NCBI GenBank assembly: GCA_045864775.1
Contig: BTVR01000001.1
Location: 930,001-994,000 of the forward strand
Source: Macondimonas sp045864775
GTDB lineage: Bacteria > Pseudomonadota > Gammaproteobacteria > UBA5335
Length of the DNA: 64,000 nucleotides
Direction of reading: 5' to 3'
Shown: positions 52,571 to 61,406 of the stretch, one piece after another
Numbering within the stretch: position 1 is the first letter of the stretch
Layout of the letters: the number at the start of each line of letters is the position of its first letter
Made by a program: the position numbers and the translations under genes
The notes under the pieces: generated by a model
Databases searched by the model: none
Seen by the model: the letters and a program-made list of their open reading frames with translations, nothing else
What the model was told of the DNA's origin: nothing

Positions 52571-53305
52571 TCACGGACCCGCGGGCTTCAGTTCGAACGG
52601 CAGGGCCGCGAAGCTTTGCCCGGCGCCGGAGCCGACCAGCGACCGCTGGACGTTCCCGCGAAACGGCTTCTTCGTTGGCGGGGGCACGCCGAGCCGTCCA
52701 TCGCGCCAGGGACCGAAATCCCGCCGCGGTCGGCCATTGGCGATAAAGCCCGGGTTCAGCTGCGGTATGCCGAGCGTGGCCGCGCCGCCGCGGTCGGCGT
52801 GCGGAGCCCTGCCGTTGATGGACGGCATCATTTCCATCAGCGCGTGCTCGGCCGCGCTCGGCAGCCCGGGCACGACGAGGTGACCGGAGCCGACCTCGAA
52901 CGCATGCCGATGCCACAGCTTGCATTTCTCGGGCGGCAGCAAGCCAAAGGCATCGGCGCCCACCCGGGCCTCGATACCGATGAGGTGCGCATCGTCGGCG
53001 TCAGCGCCATCGGGCGCGCACTGGATGAGTTCCCCGTTCGCCATGGCGCAGGCGTGACGCGCCGCCGTCGGCTGCTGCGGGTTGCCGCTCTCGAGGTGAA
53101 AGCGGCATCGACGTTCGGCCGTGATGCGGCGCCTCGCCCTGCAGGCTCGCAGCGCCCCGATCCGAGGGGCGCGGGGGGTCGCCGATCGCTCGGCGCCCGA
53201 AGAGAGCACGGCGGGCAGGGCGCTCCGGTCGCCGCCAGCGGCAAGCAGATCCACCCGCGTTTCGATCGGCGGGGCGCGCCGCCGGGCAGTCAATGCAAGC
53301 GTCAC
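52571..53305 (-). CDS. DUF1264 (OBAP1-like) protein, degenerate
   Basis: About 244 residues from a GTG at 53305, which has AGGGAG six bases upstream. The central segment IQCAPDGADADDAHLIGIEARV then LWHRHAFEVGSGHLVVPGLPSAAEHALM and LGIPQLNPGFIANG match the DUF1264 family known from plant oil-body proteins and many bacteria. The first 80 residues are arginine-rich and do not match the usual signal peptide and HxC region, and the segment after the second motif is shortened. This looks like a gene with damaged ends or an old frameshift. Function unknown. Confidence 0.55.
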   Translation of the reverse strand: MTLALTARRRAPPIETRVDLLAAGGDRSALPAVLSSGAERSATPRAPRIGALRACRARRRITAERRCRFHLESGNPQQPTAARHACAMANGELIQCAPDGADADDAHLIGIEARVGADAFGLLPPEKCKLWHRHAFEVGSGHLVVPGLPSAAEHALMEMMPSINGRAPHADRGGAATLGIPQLNPGFIANGRPRRDFGPWRDGRLGVPPPTKKPFRGNVQRSLVGSGAGQSFAALPFELKPAGP

Positions 53306-53435
53306 GGCGTTCTCCCTGTGCCGGCGTCCTTGTGCTTTAGACAGGCTTCCGCCGCGGCGTTCCGTCGCGTCGCCGCGGAACCGCGCCCGGCGGTCTGTTT
53401 CAAAGGTCGAGGACACTGATGCGAGGCACGTACCG

Positions 53436-53729
53436 ATGGCAACCAACCGCAATCGCTGGTCGCAACGGGTCACGACCACGAGCGACGCCCTTGATCTTGA
53501 CCCCGGTGTGTTCACTTGGAAGGATCCGCGCCGGATCGCCCGGTCGCTGCGGCGCTCGGCGGACCTCAGCAGGCGGCGCAAGAGCTCGCCGCACGCATCG
53601 GCCATGTCGATGCTGACGTTCTACCTGAACCGCGCCGGCAAGGCGCTGCCGGCCTCTCAGCGGCGTGTGCTGGAGCGCGCCAAGGGGGAACTGCGACGCC
53701 TGAATCGCCAGCCGCCTGCGACGGATTGA
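53436..53729 (+). CDS. DUF3175 family protein
   Basis: 97 residues. NRWSQRVTTTSDALDLDPG then VFTWKDPRRIARSLRRSA and SAMSMLTFYLNRAGKALP are the family pattern. Very basic, no signal peptide and no cysteines; possibly nucleic-acid binding, but nothing is established. The ATG at 53436 is preferred since the longer ORF from 53121 is arginine-rich shadow of the opposite strand. Divergent from the DUF1264 gene. Confidence 0.8.
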   Translation: MATNRNRWSQRVTTTSDALDLDPGVFTWKDPRRIARSLRRSADLSRRRKSSPHASAMSMLTFYLNRAGKALPASQRRVLERAKGELRRLNRQPPATD

Positions 53730-53883
53730 GGCCAGGCGGATAAGATGCGGGCGCGCGCTGCGCTCAACACAGGGCGGAATGGGACACCACGCCGGGGCGT
53801 CGCTGTTTTTGCTATGCTCACGCCCCCGACCGCCCAGGCGCCTGGGCTTTGGCTTTCCACGATCCACACAGGCGGACCCGGCT

Positions 53884-54696
53884 ATGCATCCTCTGCTGAC
53901 CATCGCCGTTCGGGCAGCCCGTCGCGCGGGCGACGTCATTATGCGCTCTGCCGGTCAGACCGACGTGCTGACCATCGAGGCCAAGCAGCGTAACGATTTC
54001 GTGACCGAGATCGACCGGCAGGCCGAACAGGAGATCATTCAGATCATCCGGCGCGCCTATCCGGAGCATGCGATTCTGGGCGAGGAAGGCGGTCAGGTCG
54101 GCGAGCACGAAGTCACCTGGATCATCGATCCCCTGGATGGCACGACCAACTTCATCCATGGCCTGCCGCACTACGCGGTCTCGATCGGCATCCGCATCCG
54201 CGGACGGCTTGAGCACGGTGTGATCCACGATCCGACGCGCGGGGAGATCTACACCGCCACACGCGGTTCCGGAGCATTTCTCAACGATCGGCGCATCCGC
54301 ATCGCGACCGCGCGCGGCCTCGAAGGGGCCTTGATCGGAACCGGGCTGCCCTTCCGGGACTTCAGCCATGCGCCGGCGTATTACGGCATGTTGCAGGCCA
54401 TTGCAGCCAAGACCGCCGGCATTCGCCGGGCGGGGTCGGCCGCGCTGGATCTGGCCTACGTCGCCAGTGGTCGGCTGGACGGCTACTGGGAGCTTGGCCT
54501 GAAGCCGTGGGACATCGCAGCCGGCGTGGTTCTGGTGCAGGAGGCCGGCGGGATCGTGGGTAACCTTTCAGGCGAACCCGAGGGATTCATGGAGTCAGGG
54601 AATCTCGTCTGCGGCAATCCGCGTCTGTTCGCGGCATTGGTCCGCGAGATCGAGCCTCACCTGACCCCTACCCTGCGCGTCCAGTCCCGCCCCTGA
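53884..54696 (+). CDS. suhB: Inositol-1-monophosphatase SuhB
   Basis: 270 residues. Metal-binding motifs are present: GEEGG (about residues 65-69), DPLDGTTNF (about 82-90) and the C-terminal WDIAAGVVLVQEAGG. In enterobacteria SuhB also acts in rRNA transcription antitermination with Nus factors. The ATG at 53884 begins the conserved MHPLLTIAVRAARRAG; the ORF from 53779 is unsupported. It is convergent with secF. Confidence 0.95.
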   Translation: MHPLLTIAVRAARRAGDVIMRSAGQTDVLTIEAKQRNDFVTEIDRQAEQEIIQIIRRAYPEHAILGEEGGQVGEHEVTWIIDPLDGTTNFIHGLPHYAVSIGIRIRGRLEHGVIHDPTRGEIYTATRGSGAFLNDRRIRIATARGLEGALIGTGLPFRDFSHAPAYYGMLQAIAAKTAGIRRAGSAALDLAYVASGRLDGYWELGLKPWDIAAGVVLVQEAGGIVGNLSGEPEGFMESGNLVCGNPRLFAALVREIEPHLTPTLRVQSRP

Positions 54697-54710
54697 GAAT
54701 CGCAAACCGC

Positions 54711-54734
54711 GACGACGGCGCGGGACCCGTCGTC
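54711..54734. terminator. Hairpin between convergent suhB and secF
   Basis: GACGACGG and CCGTCGTC form a perfect 8-bp stem with an 8-base loop in the 66-base gap between two gene ends. There is no T-tract, so it would be a weak bidirectional terminator at best. Confidence 0.35.
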
Positions 54735-54762
54735 CGCGAGGCTTCTTGCACACGCCGGCCGC

Positions 54763-55689
54763 TCAAAGCTGATCCTTGGGCCCCTCTCGCACCGTGGGCA
54801 GGAGATGCTCGCGGCGCACGCCCATCTGCAGGGCCAGGCTGCTGGCGACGTAGATCGTCGAATAGGTCCCGACGATGGAACCCACGACCATGGCAATGGA
54901 GAACGGCCGCAGCGTGTCGCCGCCCAGGATCAGCAGCGCCAGCAACACCAGAAACACGGTCAGGTTGGTCATGATGGTGCGCGAAAGCGTCTGATTGACC
55001 GACTTGTTGATGATCTCGACGGGCGCCAGTCCGCGCAGTTTGACGAAGTTCTCGCGGATGCGGTCGAAGATCACGATGGAGTCGTTGATCGAGTAGCCGA
55101 TGATGCCCAGCACCGCTGCGAGCACGCTGAGGTCAAAGCTGACCTGCGTCCAGGAAATGAAGCCGATGGTGATGATGACGTCATGCACGAGCGCGATGAT
55201 CGCGCCCGCCGCAAGGCGAAATTCGAAACGCAGGCCGACATAGAGCAGGATGCCCGTGATGGCGATCAGCAACGCCAGTCCGCCTTGATCGGCCAGTTCT
55301 TCGCCCACCTGCGGCCCGACGTATTCCACCCTTTGCAGCGATACGCCGGCATCGTGAGCGGCGAGCACCGCCAGGACGTGTTCGCCCTGCTGCTGGGCGT
55401 CGCCCTCCTGCGGCGGCAGACGGATCAGCACATCCCGGTCGGCGCCGAAGCGCTGCACCTGAGCGTCCTCCAGCCCGCCTCGCGCCAATACGTCCCGCAC
55501 GACCTCGAGATTCGCAGCCTCCGGATAACGCACCTCGACCACGAGGCCGCCGGTGAAGTCGATGCCGAAATTCAGCCCGCGCACCCCCAGGCCCACGATC
55601 GACAGCAGAATCATCACGCCCGAGATCGCGAACCAGACATAGCGCTGGCCCATGAAATCGATCCTGGAGTTGGGCGAAAACAGTTCCAT
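54763..55689 (-). CDS. secF: Protein translocase subunit SecF
   Basis: 308 residues, six membrane helices. The N-terminal SRIDFMGQRYVWFAISG and FGIDFTGG, and later IGYSINDSIVIFDRIRENF, are SecF signatures. With SecD it uses the proton-motive force to help protein release from SecYEG into the periplasm. Ten bases separate it from secD; last gene of the queA-tgt-yajC-secD-secF block. Confidence 0.96.
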   Translation of the reverse strand: MELFSPNSRIDFMGQRYVWFAISGVMILLSIVGLGVRGLNFGIDFTGGLVVEVRYPEAANLEVVRDVLARGGLEDAQVQRFGADRDVLIRLPPQEGDAQQQGEHVLAVLAAHDAGVSLQRVEYVGPQVGEELADQGGLALLIAITGILLYVGLRFEFRLAAGAIIALVHDVIITIGFISWTQVSFDLSVLAAVLGIIGYSINDSIVIFDRIRENFVKLRGLAPVEIINKSVNQTLSRTIMTNLTVFLVLLALLILGGDTLRPFSIAMVVGSIVGTYSTIYVASSLALQMGVRREHLLPTVREGPKDQL

Positions 55690-55699
55690 GAACGTGCTC

Positions 55700-57550
55700 C
55701 TAGATCGAGAGGCGGGTGACGCGCCGGTTGCCGTAGATCAGGTTGACCAAGGCGCGCGTCCCGATGATGGCGGTGAACATCGAAGCCATGATCCCAAGCG
55801 ACAGCGTCACGGCGAAGCCACGCACGGGGCCCGAACCCAGCCCGAAGAGCAGCGCGGCGGCAATGATGGTGGTGATGTTCGAGTCGGCAATGGTCGCAAA
55901 GGCTTTCTCATAGCCGGCATAGATGGCGGCCTGAGGGGTGCTGCCGTTGCGCAGTTCCTCGCGGATGCGTTCGAAGATCAGCACGTTGGCGTCCACCGCC
56001 ATGCCCACGGTCAGCACGATGCCGGCGATCCCCGGCAGGGTGAGCGTCGCCTGCAGGATGGACATGAGCGCCACCAGGATGATCACGTTGAACAGGAGCG
56101 CCAGATTGGCGATGAGTCCGAACACCTTGTAATACAGGCCGACCACGATCACGACGAGCAGGAAGCCGAGCACGGCGGCATCCCAGCCCTGCTCGATGTT
56201 CTGTTGACCCAGGCTGGGCCCGACGGTGCGCTCCTCGACGATGTCGACCGGCGCCGCCAGGGCGCCGGCGCGCAGCAGCAGTGCCAGATCCCGCGCTTCC
56301 TGCTGCGCGAGGCCGGTGATCTGGAAATTCTTGCTGAAGATGCCCTGGATGGTGGCGACACTCACCACTTCCTCGACCGTGCGGCGCACCCGCACCGTCT
56401 GGCCGTTCTCGGTGCGCAGGTCGGTGCGATTCTCGACGAACACCACCGCCATCTGGCGCCCCAGATTGGTCCGCGTGGTATCGCCCATGCGCCCCGCACC
56501 GCGGCTGTCCAGCGTGACGTTCACACTCGGTCCGCCCGACTGCCCGTCGAAACCGGACGAGGCGCTCACCAGTTGATCGCCGGTCACGATCACTTCCCGC
56601 TTGAGCAGGACCGGGTAGCCGTCGCGGGTCTTGTACAGCTTGCTGCTGGCCGGGATCTGGCCGGTACGCGCCGCCTGCGCGGCATCAACATCCATGTCGA
56701 CCAGCCGGAACTCGAGCGTCGCCGTGGCACCCAGAATTTCCTTGGCGCGCGCGGTGTCCTGCACCCCGGGAAGCTGCACGACGATGCGATCCTTGCCCTG
56801 TTGCTGAATGAGCGGCTCGGCCACGCCCAGTTCATTGATCCGATTGCGCAGCGTATTGAGATTCTGCTGCAGCGCCGCGCTGCGCAGTTGCTCCTGATCG
56901 GCTTGCGTGAGTCGCAGCGTGAGGTTGTCCGGCCGCTCCGGCGGGGTGGACACCTCGAGCTCGGGATAGGTCTTGCGCAGCGTATCGGCCGCCTTGGTCC
57001 GATCCGTGGCCTCCCGCAAGCTCACGACCAGCGCGTCACCACGCCGTTCGATGCTGGCGTAGCGGACCTCGATCTCGCGCAGGCCGCGGCGCAGATCGGC
57101 CTCATACCGTTCCAGTCGCTGGTTCACAGCGGCCTTCATGTCCACTTCGAGGAGAAAGTGGACGCCGCCGCGCAGATCGAGCCCGAGATTCATGGGACGC
57201 GCGCCGATCGCCAGCAACCAGGCCGGCGTGCGCGAGGCGAGATTGAGCGCCAGCACGTAATCGCCGCCCAAGGCCTCGCCCAGTTTCTGCCGTGCCAGGA
57301 GCTGAGTTTCGGCGTCGAGATAGCGCACCAGCACGCGGCCGTTCTGGAACTCGATCCGGCGCGGGGAGATCTGGTTGTCGCGCAGCACCTGCTCGATGCG
57401 CTGGACGGTCTCGGCGGACACGGGCGCATTGCGCGCACCGGTGATCTGGATGGAGGGATCCTCGCCGAACAAGTTCGGCAACGCGTAAAGGCAGGCCACC
57501 AGCAGCACCAGCAGGATCAGCGCGTTCTTCCACCACGAATAGCGATTCAT
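55700..57550 (-). CDS. secD: Protein translocase subunit SecD
   Basis: 616 residues. An N-terminal helix (about 9-27) is followed by the large periplasmic P1 domain starting with LGLDLRGGVHFLLEVD, and by five C-terminal helices with GMAVDANVLIFERIREEL. Length and order are typical of gammaproteobacterial SecD. Preceded by yajC 24 bases upstream. Confidence 0.96.
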   Translation of the reverse strand: MNRYSWWKNALILLVLLVACLYALPNLFGEDPSIQITGARNAPVSAETVQRIEQVLRDNQISPRRIEFQNGRVLVRYLDAETQLLARQKLGEALGGDYVLALNLASRTPAWLLAIGARPMNLGLDLRGGVHFLLEVDMKAAVNQRLERYEADLRRGLREIEVRYASIERRGDALVVSLREATDRTKAADTLRKTYPELEVSTPPERPDNLTLRLTQADQEQLRSAALQQNLNTLRNRINELGVAEPLIQQQGKDRIVVQLPGVQDTARAKEILGATATLEFRLVDMDVDAAQAARTGQIPASSKLYKTRDGYPVLLKREVIVTGDQLVSASSGFDGQSGGPSVNVTLDSRGAGRMGDTTRTNLGRQMAVVFVENRTDLRTENGQTVRVRRTVEEVVSVATIQGIFSKNFQITGLAQQEARDLALLLRAGALAAPVDIVEERTVGPSLGQQNIEQGWDAAVLGFLLVVIVVGLYYKVFGLIANLALLFNVIILVALMSILQATLTLPGIAGIVLTVGMAVDANVLIFERIREELRNGSTPQAAIYAGYEKAFATIADSNITTIIAAALLFGLGSGPVRGFAVTLSLGIMASMFTAIIGTRALVNLIYGNRRVTRLSI

Positions 57551-57574
57551 CGAAGCGACCCTTTTCCGGTCCGA

Positions 57575-57904
57575 TCAGGCTTTCTTCTTGAGCGTGCCCT
57601 TGGGCAGGATCGCCCCCAAGGCTTGTTTCTGGACCTTGGCGACGACTTTGTCGGCAATCTCGAGATCGACGAAGCTGTCACCGATCTCGACGATGCGCCC
57701 GGCCATGCCGCCGGTCGTCACGACTTCGTCGCCGCGGGCCAAGCCGGCGAGCATGTCGCGGTGCTTCTTGGCGCGCTGGGTCTGCGGCCGGATCAGAATG
57801 AAATAGAACACGACGAACAGCGCCAGCAGGGGCAACAGGTTCATCCACAGGCTGGGCTGCTGGGGCGCCTGCTGGGCCCATGCGTCGGCAATGAAAAAGC
57901 TCAT
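57575..57904 (-). CDS. yajC: Preprotein translocase subunit YajC
   Basis: 109 residues. One helix (MNLLPLLALFVVFYFILIRPQ) and the RPQTQRAKKHRDMLAGLARGDEVVTTGG motif region are diagnostic. YajC forms part of the SecDF-YajC complex. Gene order tgt-yajC-secD is conserved in the class. A longer-than-usual charged tail (KKKA) ends the protein. Confidence 0.96.
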   Translation of the reverse strand: MSFFIADAWAQQAPQQPSLWMNLLPLLALFVVFYFILIRPQTQRAKKHRDMLAGLARGDEVVTTGGMAGRIVEIGDSFVDLEIADKVVAKVQKQALGAILPKGTLKKKA

Positions 57905-57964
57905 GATCGGTCGTCCCGTTTCTTTCTTGCGCCGGTTGGCGAAGGGTCAAAAAATCGGCGGTCA

Positions 57965-59080
57965 TTATGGCACAGCCGCCGCTCCGCGCCCTTCCCGCGC
58001 CATGAATTCATCGCGAAAGGCGGCGAAGCGCCCATCCGCGATCGCCTCGCGCATGCGCGCCATCAGCCTCTGGTAATAATAGGTGTTGTGATAGCTGGCG
58101 AGCCGGGCGAACAGGATTTCCTGGCTGCGCTCCAGATGCCGCAGATAGGCGAGGGAATAGTGGCGGCACGTCGTGCAGTCGCATTCCGGATCGAGCGGGC
58201 CGGTGTCCAGCCGATAACGGTTGTTGCGGATGCGAACCACGCCCTGATGGGTGAACAGATGGCCGTTGCGGGCATTGCGCGTCGGCATCACGCAATCGAA
58301 CAGATCCACCCCCCGCGCCACGGCATCGACCAGATCGCTGGGCGTGCCGACCCCCATCAGATAGCGCGGCTTGTCGGCCGGCATCTCGGGCAGGAGCGCC
58401 TCGAGCACCGCGAGTCGCTCGGCCAAAGGCTCACCCACCGACAGGCCGCCGATGGCATAGCCGTCGAAGCCGATGGCCTGCAGTCCCTGCAGCGAGCGGT
58501 CGCGCAGCTCGGGATACATGCCACCCTGCACGATGCCGAACAGCGCGTTCGGATTGCCCTCGTGCGCCGCCCGGCTGCGCGCGGCCCAGCGCAAGGACAG
58601 TTCCATGGAGTGGGCAGCCTGATCGCGATCCGCCGGATAGGGCGTGCATTCGTCGAACACCATGACGATGTCCGAGTTCAGCACGCGCTGGATCTCCATG
58701 GAGCGTTCCGGGCTGAGGAACACCGCGTCGCCATCGATCGGCGAACGGAAATGCACGCCCTCCTCGGTGAGCCGGCGCAGTTCCGCCAGGCTGAACACCT
58801 GGAAGCCGCCCGAGTCGGTCAGGATCGGTCCCGGCCAGTTCATGAAGCCGTGCAGTCCACCGTGAGCGGCGATCACGTCCAGACCGGGACGCAACCAGAG
58901 ATGAAACGTGTTGCCCAGCACGATGTGGGCGCCGCAGGCCGCCACCTCATCGGGCGTCAGCGCCTTGACCGTGCCGTAGGTGCCGACCGGCATGAACGCC
59001 GGCGTCTCGACCACGCCATGCGCCAGCCTCAGTCGCCCGCGCCGCGCCGCGCCGCTGTGTCCCAGCAGCTCGAACTTCAT
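57965..59080 (-). CDS. tgt: tRNA-guanine transglycosylase
   Basis: 371 residues. Exchanges guanine 34 for preQ1 in GUN-anticodon tRNAs. The active-site region ILTDSGGFQVFSL contains D89, and the zinc site is CDCTTCRH near residues 300-307. The ATG at 59080 starts MKFELLGHSGAARRG; the longer ORF to 59422 lies inside queA. Overlaps queA by four bases, so translation is coupled. Confidence 0.97.
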   Translation of the reverse strand: MKFELLGHSGAARRGRLRLAHGVVETPAFMPVGTYGTVKALTPDEVAACGAHIVLGNTFHLWLRPGLDVIAAHGGLHGFMNWPGPILTDSGGFQVFSLAELRRLTEEGVHFRSPIDGDAVFLSPERSMEIQRVLNSDIVMVFDECTPYPADRDQAAHSMELSLRWAARSRAAHEGNPNALFGIVQGGMYPELRDRSLQGLQAIGFDGYAIGGLSVGEPLAERLAVLEALLPEMPADKPRYLMGVGTPSDLVDAVARGVDLFDCVMPTRNARNGHLFTHQGVVRIRNNRYRLDTGPLDPECDCTTCRHYSLAYLRHLERSQEILFARLASYHNTYYYQRLMARMREAIADGRFAAFRDEFMAREGRGAAAVP

Positions 59081-60123
59081 GCGCGCACACCGCTGGCCGG
59101 GGTGATCCACATCGCATCGCCATAGCTGTAGAAACGGTAGCCGGCCGCGACGGCGTGAGCATAGGCCGCAAGCACCCGATCGCGTCCGGCGAAGGCGCAT
59201 ACCAGCATCAGCAAGGTCGAGCGCGGCAGATGGAAGTTGGTCATCAGCGCGTCCACGACCCTGAAACGGAAGTCGCGCCCCGGATGGATGAACAGCCGGG
59301 TCTCGCCGGCATAGGGCTGCACCACGCCCGATTCGGCCGCTGTTTCCAGTGCGCGCACCACCGTGGTCCCCACCGCGACGACCCGTCCGCCACGGGCCCG
59401 GGTCTCGGCGATCTGCGCGCACAGCTCCGCACCGACCTCGACCTGCTCGGCGTGCAAGCGATGTTCCGCGAGCTGTTCGGCGCGCACCGGCTGAAAAGTG
59501 CCGGCACCGACGTGCAGGGTCAGTCGGCCCAGCCGGACGCCCGCGGCCACCAGTTGATCGAGGAGCGCCTGATCGAAATGCAGCCCTGCCGTCGGCGCGG
59601 CGACCGCGCCGGGGCGCGCCGCGAAGACGGTCTGGTAGCGCTCACGATCCGCGTCCGTGTCCGGCCGGTCGATGTAGGGCGGCAGCGGGATGTGCCCCAC
59701 GCGTTCGAGCAGCGCCGGCAAGGTCTCGGCGGCATCGGTGGACACCTCGACCAAATCGCCGCGCCGTTCACCGACCATGAGCGTGCCGCCGCCGGCTAGC
59801 GCGATGCGGGTGCCCGGCCGCGGGAACTTGCTCGCTTTCAGATGCGCATGGGCCCGCCGCTCATCGACGATCCGTTCGATCAGTAACTCCACGGCTCCGC
59901 CCGTGGGCTTGGTACCGAACAGCCGGGCCGGGATCACGCGGGTATCGTTCAGGACCAGCAGGTCGCCCGGCTTCACCAGCATCGGCAACTCACCGACCCG
60001 CCGGTCCTGCCATTCTCCCGAGCCACCATCCAGACAAAGCAACCTGGCCGCTGTGCGATCCGGCAATGGGGACTGGGCGATCCGCTCGGGTGGGAGGTGG
60101 AAGTCGAAGTCGCCTGCGTGCAT
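59077..60123 (-). CDS. queA: S-adenosylmethionine:tRNA ribosyltransferase-isomerase QueA
   Basis: 348 residues. Transfers the ribose of SAM to preQ1-tRNA giving epoxyqueuosine. The N-terminal FDFHLPPERIAQSPLPDR and VLNDTRVIPARLFG, and later PTAGLHFDQALL and HVGAGTFQPVR, are QueA hallmarks. The ATG at 60123 is chosen because conservation starts at once; an in-frame extension to 60177 is possible but unsupported. First gene of the queA-tgt-yajC-secD-secF operon. Confidence 0.96.
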   Translation of the reverse strand: MHAGDFDFHLPPERIAQSPLPDRTAARLLCLDGGSGEWQDRRVGELPMLVKPGDLLVLNDTRVIPARLFGTKPTGGAVELLIERIVDERRAHAHLKASKFPRPGTRIALAGGGTLMVGERRGDLVEVSTDAAETLPALLERVGHIPLPPYIDRPDTDADRERYQTVFAARPGAVAAPTAGLHFDQALLDQLVAAGVRLGRLTLHVGAGTFQPVRAEQLAEHRLHAEQVEVGAELCAQIAETRARGGRVVAVGTTVVRALETAAESGVVQPYAGETRLFIHPGRDFRFRVVDALMTNFHLPRSTLLMLVCAFAGRDRVLAAYAHAVAAGYRFYSYGDAMWITPASGVRA

Positions 60124-60450
60124 GGCGCGGCATGTTAACAGCACGGCGGCGCGAGTGCAGCCGGCCCGACGGTGCACGTCGATCCCGGAAGATGGTCACG
60201 GCGAAATAAACCAGGCCGCGCCGAAAAATGCAGTTAAATACTCGATGTTTTATTTCAATACTCTGAAATATAAGGTCTTTCTGTTTAGATTGTCTCTTTT
60301 TTGAGACGCGTTGAGATTCCCTTCATCTACGCCATAATTGGGCCCGTGGTTCAACGACACCACGCCTAAGTGAAAATTATCTGGATTATGACGCCAGACA
60401 GCGACATTAGAGCCGATATTTCACATTAATCTATGTTGAAGGAGACCCTC
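60124..60450. other. AT-rich intergenic region with promoters for queA and the exported-protein gene
   Basis: About 330 bases without a gene and clearly AT-richer than its surroundings. A GTCTC/GAGAC stem-loop with a T6 loop lies at 60290-60306, and a CGTGGT/ACCACG hairpin at 60345-60364 falls in the leader of the rightward gene. Leftward promoter elements for queA are likely in the 60220-60290 AT-rich stretch but no clean -35/-10 pair is seen. Confidence 0.45.
60311..60338 (+). promoter_or_regulatory. Sigma-70-like promoter of the small exported-protein gene
   Basis: TTGAGA (60311-60316) and CATAAT (60333-60338) are separated by 16 bases. Each half matches the consensus at four or five of six positions. 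Transcription would begin near 60345 and give a leader of about 105 bases that contains the CGTGGT/ACCACG hairpin. Confidence 0.45.
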
Positions 60451-60849
60451 ATGAAGAACGTCCTCAAGCTTGCCGCGTTTGCCCTGGCTTTGCCCGTCGT
60501 CGCACAAGCCGAACTGTCTCCCATGAGCAACAACGATCTGCAGAACGTCCAGGGTCAAGGCGTGCTGATCAGCAAGTTGCCGTTGTACGCCAGCCAGTTG
60601 GGCCAGGCCGCAGGCGCCGTGGTGGATGCGAATGTCGCCCTTGCGCTCACCGGCGCCGACATCGCGACCGAGTCCCGGGCCGATGTGCTGGACAGCGCGG
60701 CCAACTTCAACGACGGCGTCGCCGGCCGCCTGGAATCCACCGGCGGTCCCGTCCTGACCTACAAGGCCGGGTACTTCCGCCTGCTGGCCGACTCCCAGCA
60801 ATATCGGGCGAGCCGCTGGCGCGGCGCCATCGGCACCCCGGCTCCCTGA
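60451..60849 (+). CDS. Small exported protein with an N-terminal LxxVxGQ motif
   Basis: 132 residues. A clear signal peptide (KLAAFALALPVVAQA, cleavage near residue 20) is followed directly by ELSPMSNNDLQNVQGQG, the short motif seen at the mature N-terminus of a group of small exported proteins in gammaproteobacteria. The rest is weakly amphipathic with no cysteine and no further helix. An AAGGAG site lies seven bases upstream of the ATG at 60451. Monocistronic with a strong terminator. Possibly secreted or surface attached; function unknown. Confidence 0.78.
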   Translation: MKNVLKLAAFALALPVVAQAELSPMSNNDLQNVQGQGVLISKLPLYASQLGQAAGAVVDANVALALTGADIATESRADVLDSAANFNDGVAGRLESTGGPVLTYKAGYFRLLADSQQYRASRWRGAIGTPAP

Positions 60850-60864
60850 GCTTTCGTGACCGGA

Positions 60865-60896
60865 CGGGGAGGCTGACCGCAGCCTCCCCGTTTTTT
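60865..60896 (+). terminator. Rho-independent terminator
   Basis: CGGGGAGGCT pairs with AGCCTCCCCG in a perfect 10-bp stem with a 6-base loop, followed by TTTTTT. It sits 15 bases after the stop of the exported-protein gene. Textbook intrinsic terminator. Confidence 0.93.
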
Positions 60897-60987
60897 GCCC
60901 GCCGAGATCCATTCCCACCACTTAAACCCGCCTCGCCCCCGACGGCCCAGGCGCGGATCAAGTCATCTGTCCGCCAGCCGCATTTGC

Positions 60988-61010
60988 TAGACACTGTCGT
61001 CACGAGATGA
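60988..61010 (+). repeat. Left terminal inverted repeat of the IS5-family element
   Basis: Begins CTAGACACTGTCGTC and ends ACGAGATG. It is the exact reverse complement of 61407-61429, without a mismatch over 23 bases. Confidence 0.9.
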
Positions 61011-61045
61011 TGCACCAGTGAGCTTCATTGCTTCTGGGTACTGCC

Positions 61046-61330
61046 ATGGCTTAACTCGCGAGACTACACGACTTATTCGATGCTGCTTGGCGGTTTCTGG
61101 AGCCGCATCTTCCAGGGCAAAGCGGGCAATGGGGCGGCGTCGCGCACAACAATCGCCGTTTTCTCAACGCTGTCTTCTGGACCTTGCGGACGGGGACACC
61201 CTGGCGCGATCTTCCGGCCAGCTACGGCGACTGGAAGAACACGCATTGGCGGTTCTGCCGGTGGCGCGACCGCGGCACCTGGGCCCGGCTGCTCGAGCAG
61301 CTCATCGCATTCCTGCTGCTCAAGCACTGA
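61046..61330 (+). pseudogene. Truncated IS5-family transposase (orfA-like)
   Basis: After ATG GCT the frame has a TAA at 61052, then reads on as LARLHDLFDAAWRFLEPHL, then NRRFLNAVFWTLRTGTPWRDLP and RFCRWRDRGTWARLLEQL to a TGA at 61330. These are the N-terminal conserved blocks of IS5/IS427 orfA. A nonsense codon near the start and absence of the DDE part mean it is dead. Confidence 0.8.
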
Positions 61331-61406
61331 CGCGGCGTCGCTACGCGAAACAGCTTTCATCCTTTCTGGCAGCCGCCCAGATTCGTCGCCTCGTCCTGTA
61401 GCCGCA

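Noticed and set aside
52569..52925. N-terminal extension of the AsmA-like gene
   Set aside because: In-frame codons upstream of 52568 encode an arginine-rich segment overlapping the DUF1264 gene; the membrane helix expected at the N-terminus begins only after 52568.
53121..53435. N-terminal extension of the DUF3175 gene
   Set aside because: The extension is antisense to the DUF1264 gene and arginine-rich; family similarity begins at the ATG at 53436.
55652..59125. Plus-strand open frame of 1157 codons
   Set aside because: It lies antisense across secD, yajC and tgt, whose products are all unmistakable. The translated sequence is His/Gln/Asp-rich with no recognisable fold.
60290..60306. GTCTC-TTTTTT-GAGAC stem-loop considered as a terminator
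   Set aside because: The T-run is in the loop and not after the stem, and there is no gene end just upstream on either strand.
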